A stretch of 64,000 nucleotides of DNA from Ureibacillus acetophenoni (GCF_900220965.1 NZ_OBQC01000003.1:62001-126000), one strand, 5' to 3'; positions 17,903 to 26,953 are shown, counted from the first letter of the stretch. Numbers and translations: made by a program. Notes: generated by a model not told the origin, from the sequence alone.

Positions 17903-17953
17903 GAAAAAAAGTGACCACAAAAGTCGCTATTTCTAGCGACCTTTGTAAGTCAC
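17903..17953 (-). terminator. Terminator of the cotD-like gene
   Basis: Read on the minus strand, GTGAC...GGTCGCT folds onto AGCGACT...GGTCAC and is followed by seven Ts. It lies 23 bp after the cotD-like stop codon. Confidence 0.8.
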
Positions 17954-17975
17954 ATTGATGCCCTTTAATATTTAA

Positions 17976-18299
17976 TTAATAACCAAAGAATCCTCTTCTA
18001 CGCATAGGGAAACAATTCGGATTTGGATTTTCTGGTGTACCACAGTTACGTGTCGTTTCTGAGAATACGTCTTCAGTTGATTCTGTAACAGGGAAGTAGT
18101 GTTGATTATGCGTAATATGACGGTTTACATTTCTAATATGTGTTGGGTGAATATGCGGCACAACTGTATTAAAAATATTTGTGCGAACAACCTCATTAGT
18201 CGGTGATACTTGTGCTGGTGCATACTGAGTAGGCATTACATTTGGTGGACAGCAAGTGACGTGACGAGTACCATTACAACCACAATTTCTATTATACAT
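17976..18299 (-). CDS. cotD: CotD family spore coat protein
   Basis: A 107-residue inner-coat-type spore protein. The family core is visible: VVPHIHPTHIRNVNRHITHNQ followed by HYFPVTES, rich in His and Asn. The Cys-rich N-terminus (NCGCNGTRHVTCCPPNV) resembles other CotD relatives. AAGGAGGT lies about 8 bp before the ATG. It is monocistronic with its own terminator. Coat genes of this kind are made in the mother cell under SigK; I could not define a convincing SigK promoter upstream. The gene is direct evidence that the organism sporulates. Confidence 0.9.
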   Translation of the reverse strand: MYNRNCGCNGTRHVTCCPPNVMPTQYAPAQVSPTNEVVRTNIFNTVVPHIHPTHIRNVNRHITHNQHYFPVTESTEDVFSETTRNCGTPENPNPNCFPMRRRGFFGY

Positions 18300-18621
18300 A
18301 CATGTTGACCTCCTTCTTCATAGTTTGGGTTTACAGTACTAACATATTCAACACACAGATGCCTAACTAGATAGATACCTATTTTGTAAGAAAAATTATA
18401 ACGATTTTTACAACAAAAATAATAGTTAGTTGTTTACCCAAATTTTAGATAGTAGAGTTGGTTATATACCTATATACCAAGCGTTTAAAATTGAAAATAT
18501 TGGATATATACGTAGTGCTATAGTTGGTTATCATTGTTTAATTGTTAATCCACAATACTCCCTTACAGTTTTGTATCATATTTCGTTAAAATCGATACAA
18601 TACAAATGAGGAGGATTCATG
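18300..18621. other. Intergenic region between divergent genes
   Basis: About 320 bp between the cotD-like gene (leftward) and a small membrane-protein gene (rightward). It is very AT-rich and must hold both promoters. A near-palindrome of GGTTATATA/TATATACC lies at about 18460-18477. No further gene with a ribosome binding site was seen. Confidence 0.5.
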
Positions 18622-18813
18622 ATGGATTGGATAATTTATGTCATATTTTTCGTTCTCTTTATTGGTGTAACTTTTTTTGGATTAGGCCCAGTCCTATTTG
18701 CAGATGGAACGTTTAATGAACGTATGATTACATTATTAATCGTATTTCTTATATATGTAGTTCTAGTGATTTTACTAATCTTTATGATTAAAAAAATGAA
18801 TCGCCGCCACTAA
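18622..18813 (+). CDS. Small two-helix membrane protein, 63 aa
   Basis: A 63-residue membrane protein with two hydrophobic helices (DWIIYVIFFVLFIGVTFFG and MITLLIVFLIYVVLVILLIF) joined by the loop GPVLFADGTFNERM, and a basic tail (IKKMNRRH). It resembles the small DUF6954-type proteins of Bacillaceae as I remember them, but that link is tentative. GAGGAGGA precedes two consecutive ATGs; the second (18622) has the better spacing. It ends at its own terminator. Confidence 0.65.
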   Translation: MDWIIYVIFFVLFIGVTFFGLGPVLFADGTFNERMITLLIVFLIYVVLVILLIFMIKKMNRRH

Positions 18814-18814
18814 T

Positions 18815-18862
18815 AAAAAAGTGACTAACACGGGTGTAAACACTCTTGTAGTCACTTTTCCT
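18815..18862 (+). terminator. Terminator of the small membrane-protein gene
   Basis: AAAAGTGACTA pairs with TAGTCACTTTT, with an inner GTG/CAC pairing around CGGGTGTAAACACT, and a T-rich 3' end. Confidence 0.82.
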
Positions 18863-19062
18863 TTTAAAATTACTTATGTACTTAGGTTAAACAGGAGTTC
18901 AATTAGGTATTTAACTAAAAATAAAAAAAGTATTTTTGCGAATAGATTATAACCGCCCTAAAAACATACTAATTCCAACGTACTATAGAAATAGACTTGT
19001 AATTTTTAAGAAGAATATTATTTCCATAAGTAAAGTCAATGTGGATTGGGGGTGTATCGTTT

Positions 19063-19911
19063 TTGAATTTAATTACAATTAGTCCTGGTCATTATTTACC
19101 TGGAACAGGTTTCCATGATCTAATCGACGAAGTAACCGAAGCAAGAAAAGTTGTCAATCGTGTCGTTCAACTTTTACGGGTTGCTAGTGTCGGTGTAATT
19201 CAAGTCGTTGATAATACTTCAACTTCATCTGCACAAAACCTGGATTATATTATTACCCATCATAACAAAACTTCCCGAAAACTTGATGTGAGTATTCATT
19301 TTAATGCGACAAGTGGAAGGCATGATACAGGTATTGGTACAGAAGTTTTATATCAAAATGATAAAATGAGATCATTTGCAAATAAAGTAAGTCAATCTAT
19401 TTCAAATGCAAGTACTTTGAGGAACCGTGGTGGTAAGAAAAGGATTAATCTACCTTTTTTATATAATACTGATCAACCTGCAATAATAATAGAGGTTTGT
19501 TTCGTCAATTCAACGGTAGATGTAGCTATTTATAAAGAAAAGTTTGAAGAAATCTGTATTGCTATTGCCAATGAATTAATTCAATTTGTAAAACCGGGTC
19601 ATCCTATGATTAAAATGATTCCTCAAACAATGTCACTAGAAGTACCAAATGTAGAGGATGATTCAAACTCCCTTGAACTTAAAAGCATTTTGGACAAAAC
19701 AATTTCAACTGAAAATTTTACTGAATCTAATTTAATCGATCAATTGGAAGAGGTATTAACGAACCATGAAGTGATTAAAAGAATGATTGAAAAAGGGATT
19801 TCAGAAAATACGATTGATGATGTTTGGTTAGAAAAGTTTGAGAATGGTCTTCTTACTACTAGCGATTTATTCGGTTTAACTACGTTAATGGTAGCAGCTA
19901 CATTGAAATAA
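19063..19911 (+). CDS. N-acetylmuramoyl-L-alanine amidase (Amidase_3)
   Basis: Cleaves the amide bond between N-acetylmuramic acid and the stem peptide (EC 3.5.1.28). The catalytic domain fills about residues 1-180: TISPGHYLPG with the first zinc His, SIHFNAT with another, and IIEVCFVNS with the catalytic Glu. The C-terminal 100 residues are charged and unrecognised. I prefer the TTG at 19063 because GGGGGTG lies 8 bp upstream; an ATG eight codons earlier (19039) has no site. There is no signal peptide, as in phage and sporulation amidases, so release needs lysis or another route. Confidence 0.85.
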   Translation: MNLITISPGHYLPGTGFHDLIDEVTEARKVVNRVVQLLRVASVGVIQVVDNTSTSSAQNLDYIITHHNKTSRKLDVSIHFNATSGRHDTGIGTEVLYQNDKMRSFANKVSQSISNASTLRNRGGKKRINLPFLYNTDQPAIIIEVCFVNSTVDVAIYKEKFEEICIAIANELIQFVKPGHPMIKMIPQTMSLEVPNVEDDSNSLELKSILDKTISTENFTESNLIDQLEEVLTNHEVIKRMIEKGISENTIDDVWLEKFENGLLTTSDLFGLTTLMVAATLK

Positions 19912-19918
19912 CGAACTT

Positions 19919-19962
19919 AAAAACTGTTTCGTGATTAAATACTCACGAAACAGTTTTTCTTT
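19919..19962 (+). terminator. Terminator of the amidase gene
   Basis: A perfect 16-bp stem, AAAAACTGTTTCGTGA with TCACGAAACAGTTTTT, and an 8-nt loop. Confidence 0.93.
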
Positions 19963-19985
19963 TACAATAATTTACAAGAAAATCG

Positions 19986-20047
19986 TTGACATAAATATCG
20001 GCAGCTGATACATTTATATCGGCGAGTGATATATCGACTCCTGATAT
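19986..20047 (+). promoter_or_regulatory. padR promoter with three overlapping dyads
   Basis: TTGACA (19986-19991) and TACATT (20009-20014) with a 17-bp spacer form a SigA promoter. Three copies of ATATC-N7-GATAT-like dyads start at 19995, 20016 and 20031; the first has GATAC at its right arm, and the second and third share two bases. They cover the spacer, the start site (near 20021) and the leader up to the ribosome binding site. The adjacent padR-like gene is the obvious candidate regulator. Confidence 0.7.
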
Positions 20048-20066
20048 ATAACGGAGGTGAGGCAAC

Positions 20067-20384
20067 ATGTCTGAGCGTCCACCGCTTACTGAAGGTGTCT
20101 ACTATATTTTACTCTCTTTGTATGAACCTCGGCATGGATATGGAATTATACAACTAACCGAAGAAATGACAAAAGGTCGTGTAAAATTAGGTGCTGGCAC
20201 TATTTATGGGGCTATAAAAACTTTACTGGATAGAGGTTTAATTCAACCAGTAGATGACGACGGTCGTAAAAAGGAGTACGTTATTACATCAGAAGGTAAA
20301 CAAATGGTTGAGCATGAAATTTCAAGACTTATGGAACTTTTTGAAAATGGTATCCGTATAACAAGAGGTGACAAAATTGACTGA
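20067..20384 (+). CDS. PadR family transcriptional regulator
   Basis: A 105-residue winged-helix repressor. The PadR signature is clear: YYILLSLYEPRHGYGIIQ, then LGAGTIYGAIKTLLDRGLI (recognition helix) and the wing ending KKEYVITSEGKQ. The short C-terminal helix (about 85-105) should mediate dimerisation. CGGAGGTGA precedes the ATG. It is the first gene of an operon with the DUF2812 and ABC exporter genes, overlapping the next gene by 8 bp. It probably represses its own operon through the dyads upstream and is released by an exporter substrate; the inducer is unknown. Confidence 0.92.
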   Translation: MSERPPLTEGVYYILLSLYEPRHGYGIIQLTEEMTKGRVKLGAGTIYGAIKTLLDRGLIQPVDDDGRKKEYVITSEGKQMVEHEISRLMELFENGIRITRGDKID

Positions 20385-20922
20385 GAAACTAACAAAGATT
20401 CGTTTTTTCATCGATTATGAAAAAGAAGAGCAATGGGTCAATGATATGAGTCAACAAGGATGGCATTTAGTAAAATTAGGGTTTGGTTATTTTATATTTG
20501 AAAAGGGTTTACCTGGTGAATATATTTATCGAAATGAAATGTTAGCAGGATTTAGGAAGAAAGATAATAGTAAAGAATATATCGAATTTTTAAAAGATAC
20601 AGGTGTGGAATTGGTTACAAAATATATGACTTGGGTATATTTCCGTAAGAAAACAGAAGAAGGACCATTTGAATTATATACTGATTTTACATCTAAAATC
20701 CAATACATAAATCGTATTCTTTATTTATTCCTTCTATTATTCCTAGTTAATTTTTATTTTGGAATAACAAATGTATTCAATGTTTTTAATCACAATTCAA
20801 ATGTTACTTACACGATTGGGATTTTTAATTTGTTAGTATCATTAATTTTTGTATATCCATTGTTCCTTCTATTTAAAAGACGCAACGATTTGAAATCTAA
20901 ACTTACCATCTTTCATGATTAG
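20377..20922 (+). CDS. DUF2812 membrane protein
   Basis: A protein of about 181 residues. The first half is the DUF2812 domain (FIDYEKEEQWVNDMSQQGWHL, IFEKGLPGEYIYRNEM); the second half has two membrane helices (about 107-130 and 140-163). DUF2812 genes are commonly paired with padR genes, and may act as membrane sensors or co-regulators, though this is unproven. I favour the TTG at 20377, six bases after AGAGGTG; the GTG at 20368 lies in the binding site itself. It is followed after 14 bp by the ABC ATPase gene. Confidence 0.75.
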   Translation: MTEKLTKIRFFIDYEKEEQWVNDMSQQGWHLVKLGFGYFIFEKGLPGEYIYRNEMLAGFRKKDNSKEYIEFLKDTGVELVTKYMTWVYFRKKTEEGPFELYTDFTSKIQYINRILYLFLLLFLVNFYFGITNVFNVFNHNSNVTYTIGIFNLLVSLIFVYPLFLLFKRRNDLKSKLTIFHD

Positions 20923-20936
20923 AAAGGAGTTTGTCC

Positions 20937-21836
20937 ATGACTTTAAAACTAGAACATGTAGTTAAAAAGTACAAAGATTTTACAGCAGTAAATGTCTTAA
21001 ACTTTTCCATTGGGAAAGGAGAAATATTTGGTTTAATCGGTCAAAATGGTGCAGGGAAAACAACAACTTTCCGTATGATTTTAGATCTTCAAGAGCCTAC
21101 ATCAGGTACTATCACTTGGGAAGGTAAACAAATTAATAGTGTGAATCGAGATATATTAGGCTATTTACCTGAAGAAAGAGGAATCTTTCCTCAAATGAAA
21201 GTAGAGGAACAACTTTACTTCTTTGGTGAATTACGTGGTATGAAGCGTGGTGAAATAAAAAAAGAAATCGACTTTTGGATTACTCGCTTTGACTTAGAAG
21301 ATAAACGTAACAGTAAAGCTGAAACATTATCAAAAGGGAACCAACAAAAAGTACAATTAATTGCTAGCTTTATTCATAAACCGAAGTTTTTAATATTAGA
21401 TGAACCCTTTAGTGGTCTTGACCCAGTGAATCGTGATTTACTAAAAGATGCTATTCTTTTATTAAAAGATCAGGGGACTACAATTCTATTCTCAAGTCAT
21501 CAGATGGATAATGTAGAAGAGCTTTGTGATCATTTATGTTTACTTAAGCGTGGTGTTTCTTTGTTCTCTGGAAGTTTACTAGATTTAAAGAAACAGTATG
21601 GGAAAACAAAGTTAACTATTCGAACAGATATTCCAGTTGAACAGTTAGAAAGAATGAACGGTGTAAAGAGCGTTGGGAAAGATAGAGAAGATATTGTACT
21701 TACATTGCTTGATGAATCTTACGCTAAACCAATATTTGAAGTGGTTTCAAATGGTAACTATATTGAAAAATTTAGTTTAGATTATCTATCTTTAGATGAA
21801 ATTTTCAAAGACAAGGTAGGTGGAGACAATGAGTAA
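20937..21836 (+). CDS. ABC transporter ATP-binding protein, NatA/YhaQ-like
   Basis: The ATPase of a two-gene ABC-2 exporter, 299 residues. It shows Walker A GQNGAGKTT (about residues 35-43), the signature LSKGNQQKVQLIASF, Walker B FLILDEPFSGLDP and the switch SSHQMDNVEEL. The C-terminal 80 residues are the extra domain seen in NatA-type proteins. It closely resembles B. subtilis YhaQ and NatA, which with YhaP/NatB export sodium or toxic compounds. The ATG at 20937 has GAAAGGAG upstream. It overlaps the permease gene by 8 bp. Confidence 0.9.
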   Translation: MTLKLEHVVKKYKDFTAVNVLNFSIGKGEIFGLIGQNGAGKTTTFRMILDLQEPTSGTITWEGKQINSVNRDILGYLPEERGIFPQMKVEEQLYFFGELRGMKRGEIKKEIDFWITRFDLEDKRNSKAETLSKGNQQKVQLIASFIHKPKFLILDEPFSGLDPVNRDLLKDAILLLKDQGTTILFSSHQMDNVEELCDHLCLLKRGVSLFSGSLLDLKKQYGKTKLTIRTDIPVEQLERMNGVKSVGKDREDIVLTLLDESYAKPIFEVVSNGNYIEKFSLDYLSLDEIFKDKVGGDNE

Positions 21837-23079
21837 ATTTTGGATTTTAACTAAACAAGTATATAAAGAAAAGTTACTCTCGAAATCGTTTATCTCCTTG
21901 TCGTTACTATATGTTGCTATTATTGCTGTTGTAGTTTATTGGGATAATATTGCTAACCTTATTTTTAAAGAAGAACCCATTAATATTTCGTTAGTAAACG
22001 AAACAGATGTAGATATTACAAGCATATTTACATCAAATGAAGATATAAAGTTTAGCTATTCGGATGATTCAACGGATGAATTATATGAACAATTAGAGTC
22101 AGAAGAAATTGATGCAGTTGTTACAATTTCTGAATTAAATGATCAATTAAAGGCAGATATTGCAACCTATACTCCATTGCAATTAAATGCACAATCCACA
22201 ATAAATTCATACGTTGATTATGCTTCTAAAATTTATGGCATACAGTCTTTAAATTTAACAGCTGATGATGCTGAGAAAATACTAAACAGTCAACCAATAA
22301 TTACACTAACAAATTTAAATGAAAAAATGAGCGGAAAAAGTGAAGGAGAAAAAACATCTGGTTTATTTCTTTCGTACTTTATCGGTATTGTAATTTACTT
22401 CCTTGTTACAACTTTCTTATCAATGATTACTACTAACGTTGCTTCTGAAAAAGGATCACGTGCACTGGAAATGTTATTAGTTAATGTTAAACCAGGTACC
22501 CACTTCCAAGCGAAAATAACAGGCGTATTACTTTTAGCTGTTACACAATTCGCAATAATATTTGCAGCAATTATTCTTTTCCTTTATATGAAAGATACAA
22601 GTTCAACTGATTCTTCTAATTTAGGATTTGTTGAATCGATGATTGGTGATATTTCTGTTTCTTATTTGCTATATGTCATTGCCTTTGTTGGATTTACAGT
22701 TATTCTGTTCTTAATTATTGGAGCACTTTTTGGATCACTTGTTTCAAAGGTAGAAGAAGCATCACAAGCATTAACTCCTGCTATGATGCTACTATTAGTA
22801 GGTTTTTATGTAATGTTATCTGGTGTTGCAAACCCAGATACACTATTAATTAAAGTGTTCTCATACATTCCATTAACTTCTGGTATGGTTATGCCTATGC
22901 GAATTGGAGCAACTGATATTTCTCCAATTGAACCTATCCTATCTTTAGGGGTTCTTATTGCAACTGTTGTTTTAGGTTATCTATTTAGTTTATCGTTCTA
23001 CAAACGAAGTGTACTAACATATAGTTCAGGTGGTATTATTCAAAAAATTAAAACGGTATTTAAATTTACAACAAAATAA
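21829..23079 (+). CDS. ABC-2 exporter permease, NatB/YhaP-like
   Basis: The 416-residue membrane partner of the preceding ATPase. The first helix (about 20-40) is followed by an extracellular loop of roughly 130 residues containing the LYEQLESEEIDAVVTISE segment, then five to six helices with SEKGSRALEMLLVNVKPGTHFQAK, the conserved ABC-2 coupling region. The ATG at 21829 has GGTGGAG upstream. Operon partners suggest a drug, peptide or ion exporter under PadR control. It ends at a strong terminator. Confidence 0.88.
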   Translation: MSKFWILTKQVYKEKLLSKSFISLSLLYVAIIAVVVYWDNIANLIFKEEPINISLVNETDVDITSIFTSNEDIKFSYSDDSTDELYEQLESEEIDAVVTISELNDQLKADIATYTPLQLNAQSTINSYVDYASKIYGIQSLNLTADDAEKILNSQPIITLTNLNEKMSGKSEGEKTSGLFLSYFIGIVIYFLVTTFLSMITTNVASEKGSRALEMLLVNVKPGTHFQAKITGVLLLAVTQFAIIFAAIILFLYMKDTSSTDSSNLGFVESMIGDISVSYLLYVIAFVGFTVILFLIIGALFGSLVSKVEEASQALTPAMMLLLVGFYVMLSGVANPDTLLIKVFSYIPLTSGMVMPMRIGATDISPIEPILSLGVLIATVVLGYLFSLSFYKRSVLTYSSGGIIQKIKTVFKFTTK

Positions 23080-23087
23080 ATGGTTGG

Positions 23088-23137
23088 AAGAGTGGATCTA
23101 TGAACACAGTTTCAGTAGTTCCACTCTTTTTTTTTTA
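23088..23137 (+). terminator. Terminator of the padR-ABC operon
   Basis: AAGAGTGGA pairs with TCCACTCTT around a 23-nt loop, followed by a run of ten Ts. Confidence 0.85.
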
Positions 23138-23175
23138 TTAAACTGTCTAACAATCTCAGACTTTTGCCTGATTAT

Positions 23176-23271
23176 TAATTATTCAGAATTTAAACGCTTT
23201 TCAGATGTTTGAACATTTGCTAAAATAGGTTGGTCTTCTAAACTCTGGATAAATAACTATTCAGAGTTTAA
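23176..23271 (+). repeat. Repeated TTCAGARTTTA motif upstream of the bmrC-like gene
   Basis: TAATTATTCAGAATTTAA (23176-23193) and TAACTATTCAGAGTTTAA (23254-23271) match at 16 of 18 bases. A third copy in the opposite orientation (AAACTCTG, 23240-23247) forms a perfect 8-bp inverted repeat with the last one. The set ends about 40 bp before the start codon of the exporter gene and has no T-run, so it looks like operators. Confidence 0.55.
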
Positions 23272-23311
23272 TAGTATTACAACGAATTGATGATGAAATG
23301 AAGGTGATATG

Positions 23312-25072
23312 ATGAACGTATTTTTAAAGCTCGGTTGGTTTTTTAAAGAAAGGAAAAAGCAATACATTGTTGGACTTTTAGCTCTTACGTTAGTGGCCGT
23401 TTTACAATTGATTCCACCTAAAATTATCGGATATACAATTGATGAAATTGGTCAAGGTACATTAACGCTTAAGTCCTTATTAATTTGGTTAGGAATTATT
23501 CTTATTGCTTCCTTACTTATTTATGGATTACGTTATTTTTGGCGGTTAATGATTTTCGGTTCATCGAATTACATGGCTATGACGTTAAGGAAAAAGCTAT
23601 TCCTTCATTTTTCAAAAATGAGCCCGTCATTTTATCAACAACGACGTGTAGGGGATTTAATGGCTCATGCTACAAATGATGTTTCGGCGGTACAACAGAC
23701 AGCTGGTGGGGGAGTCTTAACACTATTTGACTCGATCACTACTGGTACGTTTGTCATTTTAGCAATGGCGATAACAATTGATTGGCGTTTAACGTTAATT
23801 GCATTAATACCAATGCCATTAGTTGCGATATCTTCCACTTATTATGGAAAACTTTTACACGAACGTTTCCATATTGCCCAATCCGCATTCTCCGACTTGA
23901 ATGATAAAACACAGGAAAGTATAAGTGGAATTAAAGTCATTAAAACATTCGGTCAGGAAAATGATGATATTAACGATTTTAAGAGACTTTCGTCTGAAGT
24001 AGTTTCTAAAAATATGAAAGTAGCTCGTGTTGATTCGTTGTTTGACCCTACAATTAGTTTAATAATTGGAATTTCCTTCTTTTTAAGTTTAGGCTTTGGC
24101 GCAAAATTCATCGTCGAAGGATCTATGACCATTGGAGACCTAGTCGCGTTTAATACTTACTTAGGTTTACTCGTTTGGCCAATGCTTGCTTTTGGTATGT
24201 TGTTTAACATTATGGAGCGAGGTTCTGCATCATATGACCGTATTGAGAATATCTTATCAGTCCCAGTTGAAATAGATGATAAACCGAACGCTATCGATGA
24301 GAGACCCGATGGGAATTTAGTTTTTCATGTGAATGAGTTTAAATTTCCTGGAGATGAAAGTCCGAGTTTAAAAAATGTTCACTTTGAATTACATCGTGGA
24401 GAAACTCTAGGGATTGTTGGTAAAACTGGTTCCGGTAAAACAGCTATTCTCAAATTGTTATTACGGGAATTTGAAGGTTATGATGGAGAAATCACTTTCG
24501 GTGGAGAAAAAATAGATGCATATCGAAAAATGAGATTATTAGAAGCAATTGGTTACGTTCCACAAGATCATTTCTTATTCTCAACAACTATTTATAATAA
24601 CATCGCATTCACAAACCCTGAAGCGAACACGAATCAAGTAGAATACGCAGCTAGACTAGCCCATATTCATGAAGATATTTTACGATTTTCTGATGGATAT
24701 AAAACAATTGTTGGTGAAAGAGGGGTATCCCTTTCTGGTGGTCAAAAACAACGAATTTCCATTGCTAGAGCGTTAATGCCTAACCCTGAGTTACTAATTT
24801 TAGACGATTCTCTTTCTGCTGTAGACGCAAAAACGGAAGAAGCAATTTTAAAGGCATTAAAAGAAGAACGTCAAGATAAAACAACTATTATTACTTCACA
24901 CCGTTTGAGTGCTATCCAACATGCACATGTCATTATTGTTTTACATGAAGGTACTATCGTTGAAAAAGGTACACATGAAGAGTTAATGGAATTAAAAGGC
25001 AGATATTATGAAATGTATAATCTTCAACAGTTAGAACAATTAGTAGAAAAGGGAGGGGAAGTTCATGAGTAA
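23312..25072 (+). CDS. bmrC: Heterodimeric ABC exporter subunit, BmrC/YheI-like
   Basis: One half of a heterodimeric multidrug ABC exporter, 586 residues: six-helix membrane domain (to about residue 310) fused to an ATPase. Walker A GKTGSGKTA is at about 369, signature LSGGQKQR at about 473. Walker B ends LILDDSLSAVD, with Asp in place of the catalytic Glu, so the site using this Walker B should be inactive, as expected for BmrC-type subunits. The opening LGWFFKERKKQY and PPKIIGYTIDEI also fit YheI. The second ATG (23312) has better spacing to AAGGTG. It overlaps bmrD by 8 bp. Confidence 0.88.
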   Translation: MNVFLKLGWFFKERKKQYIVGLLALTLVAVLQLIPPKIIGYTIDEIGQGTLTLKSLLIWLGIILIASLLIYGLRYFWRLMIFGSSNYMAMTLRKKLFLHFSKMSPSFYQQRRVGDLMAHATNDVSAVQQTAGGGVLTLFDSITTGTFVILAMAITIDWRLTLIALIPMPLVAISSTYYGKLLHERFHIAQSAFSDLNDKTQESISGIKVIKTFGQENDDINDFKRLSSEVVSKNMKVARVDSLFDPTISLIIGISFFLSLGFGAKFIVEGSMTIGDLVAFNTYLGLLVWPMLAFGMLFNIMERGSASYDRIENILSVPVEIDDKPNAIDERPDGNLVFHVNEFKFPGDESPSLKNVHFELHRGETLGIVGKTGSGKTAILKLLLREFEGYDGEITFGGEKIDAYRKMRLLEAIGYVPQDHFLFSTTIYNNIAFTNPEANTNQVEYAARLAHIHEDILRFSDGYKTIVGERGVSLSGGQKQRISIARALMPNPELLILDDSLSAVDAKTEEAILKALKEERQDKTTIITSHRLSAIQHAHVIIVLHEGTIVEKGTHEELMELKGRYYEMYNLQQLEQLVEKGGEVHE

Positions 25073-26849
25073 ACAGACGGCCCTTTCAGGTAAAGAACAA
25101 CGCAAAATACTGTTCAGATTGATTCGATATTTAATACCGCATAAGAAATCGGTAGCAATTGCATTATTTCTACTAATTCTTACAGTTACAGGGGATGTAA
25201 TTGGCCCTTATTTAATAAAAGTCTTTTTAGATGATCATGTAGCAGTATTAAATTTCGATTCAAATCCAATTATCTTCCTTGCTGTTTCGTATATGGTAAT
25301 TCAAATACTCAATGTCATCATCAGCTATCTCCAACTTTTAAAGTTCCAGGAGATTGCTTTAAATGTTGTTCAACAAATCAGAATTGACGTATTTTCAAAA
25401 ATACACCGACTTGGAATGCGTTATTTTGACTCAACACCGGCCGGATCTATTGTATCTCGTGCGACAAATGACACGGAAGCTATTAAAGATTTATTTGTTT
25501 CCGTATTAATCGCATATGTGCAAGCAGTATTCTTAATTGTTGGTGTTTACATTGCCATGTTTATATTAAATCCAATGCTAGCTTTATTCGCCCTTGTATT
25601 ACTCCCAATCATTTTGTTAATTATCGTTTTGTATAGAAAGTTTAGCTCTGTTGTCTATTTGACAATGCGAGAAAAGCTTAGCCAACTAAATGCAAAATTA
25701 TCAGAAACTCTTTCTGGTATGAATATTGTTCAAGTATTTCGTCAAGAAGATCGTTTTAATGAAGAATTCAACGAAATTAATGACCAACATTATCAAGCGA
25801 TGATGAACAATACAAGGTTGAATGCAGTATTACTTCGCCCAGTTATTGACTTAGTATATTTTGTAGCTATTATTTTAATTTTAAGTTTCTTCGGTATTAC
25901 AAGCTTCAATACTGCGGTTGAAGTTGGGATGATATATGCGTTTATAACATACGTTACTAGATTCTTTGATCCAATCAATCAAGTAATGGAACGTTTAGCT
26001 TTTTATCAACAAGCAATTGTTGCTGCATCCCGAGTATTTGAGCTTCTAGATGATCCAGAAATTGAACCAGCACAAATTGAAAGTAAAGCAGAGATTAATG
26101 AAGGGCATATAGAATTTAAAGATGTTACCTTTAGTTATGATGGAAAGACTGATGTATTAAAGAATATTTCCTTTACTGTTAACCCTGGGGAAACAGTTGC
26201 ACTCGTTGGTCATACGGGTAGCGGGAAGAGTTCAATTATCAATTTACTAATGAGATTTTACGAATTTGAGCATGGTGATATTATCATTGATGGCAAATCT
26301 ATAAAATCCTATAGTAAAAAGGAACTTCGTAAAAAACTTGGTCTCGTATTACAAGATTCTTTCCTTTTTTACGGAACAATTGAAAGTAACATCCGTTTGT
26401 TTAATGAAAATTTATCAGATGAAGATGTTGTGGATGCAGCGAAGTTTGTTCAGGCAGATCAATTTATCGAAAAACTACCAAATAAATATCAACAAAAAGT
26501 TACTGAACGTGGTTCAACATTTTCAAGTGGTCAACGACAATTAATTGCTTTCGCAAGAACAGTCGCCGCAAATCCAAAAATTTTAATTTTAGATGAAGCT
26601 ACTGCTGCGATAGATACAGAAACTGAAGTTGCTATTCAACAATCATTAGAAAAGATGAGAAAAGGGCGTACAACGATTGCGATCGCCCATCGACTTTCTA
26701 CAATTCAAGATGCAGAACAAATACTGGTACTACATCAAGGTGAAATTGTAGAGCGTGGTACTCATCAGCAATTACTTGAACAAAAAGGCTTATATCATAA
26801 AATGTATTTATTACAAAATGGAATCGTAGAAGAAAGTGTCGCTAAATAA
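25065..26849 (+). CDS. bmrD: Heterodimeric ABC exporter subunit, BmrD/YheH-like
   Basis: The partner subunit, 594 residues, also a membrane domain plus ATPase. Walker A GHTGSGKSS is at about 381, and Walker B LILDEATAAID keeps the catalytic Glu. The signature is SSGQRQ, not LSGGQ, so it completes the degenerate ATP site formed with BmrC's Walker motifs, while BmrC's intact signature serves the active site. This complementary pattern supports an obligate heterodimer. GGGAGGGG precedes the ATG, which overlaps the bmrC end. No clear terminator follows within 100 bp. Confidence 0.88.
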   Translation: MSKQTALSGKEQRKILFRLIRYLIPHKKSVAIALFLLILTVTGDVIGPYLIKVFLDDHVAVLNFDSNPIIFLAVSYMVIQILNVIISYLQLLKFQEIALNVVQQIRIDVFSKIHRLGMRYFDSTPAGSIVSRATNDTEAIKDLFVSVLIAYVQAVFLIVGVYIAMFILNPMLALFALVLLPIILLIIVLYRKFSSVVYLTMREKLSQLNAKLSETLSGMNIVQVFRQEDRFNEEFNEINDQHYQAMMNNTRLNAVLLRPVIDLVYFVAIILILSFFGITSFNTAVEVGMIYAFITYVTRFFDPINQVMERLAFYQQAIVAASRVFELLDDPEIEPAQIESKAEINEGHIEFKDVTFSYDGKTDVLKNISFTVNPGETVALVGHTGSGKSSIINLLMRFYEFEHGDIIIDGKSIKSYSKKELRKKLGLVLQDSFLFYGTIESNIRLFNENLSDEDVVDAAKFVQADQFIEKLPNKYQQKVTERGSTFSSGQRQLIAFARTVAANPKILILDEATAAIDTETEVAIQQSLEKMRKGRTTIAIAHRLSTIQDAEQILVLHQGEIVERGTHQQLLEQKGLYHKMYLLQNGIVEESVAK

Positions 26850-26953
26850 ATATATGATTATTCTATCATTAAAAAAAATAGAACATTTACTTTGATAAAA
26901 CCAAGTACTATAATTGGTTTAGCTTTTTGGAATAATCATAAGAAGGTGTAGGA

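Noticed and set aside
23030-23212. Reading frame of 60 codons overlapping the ABC permease end and its terminator
   Set aside because: It runs through a clear intrinsic terminator and lacks a ribosome binding site. It is a shadow frame.
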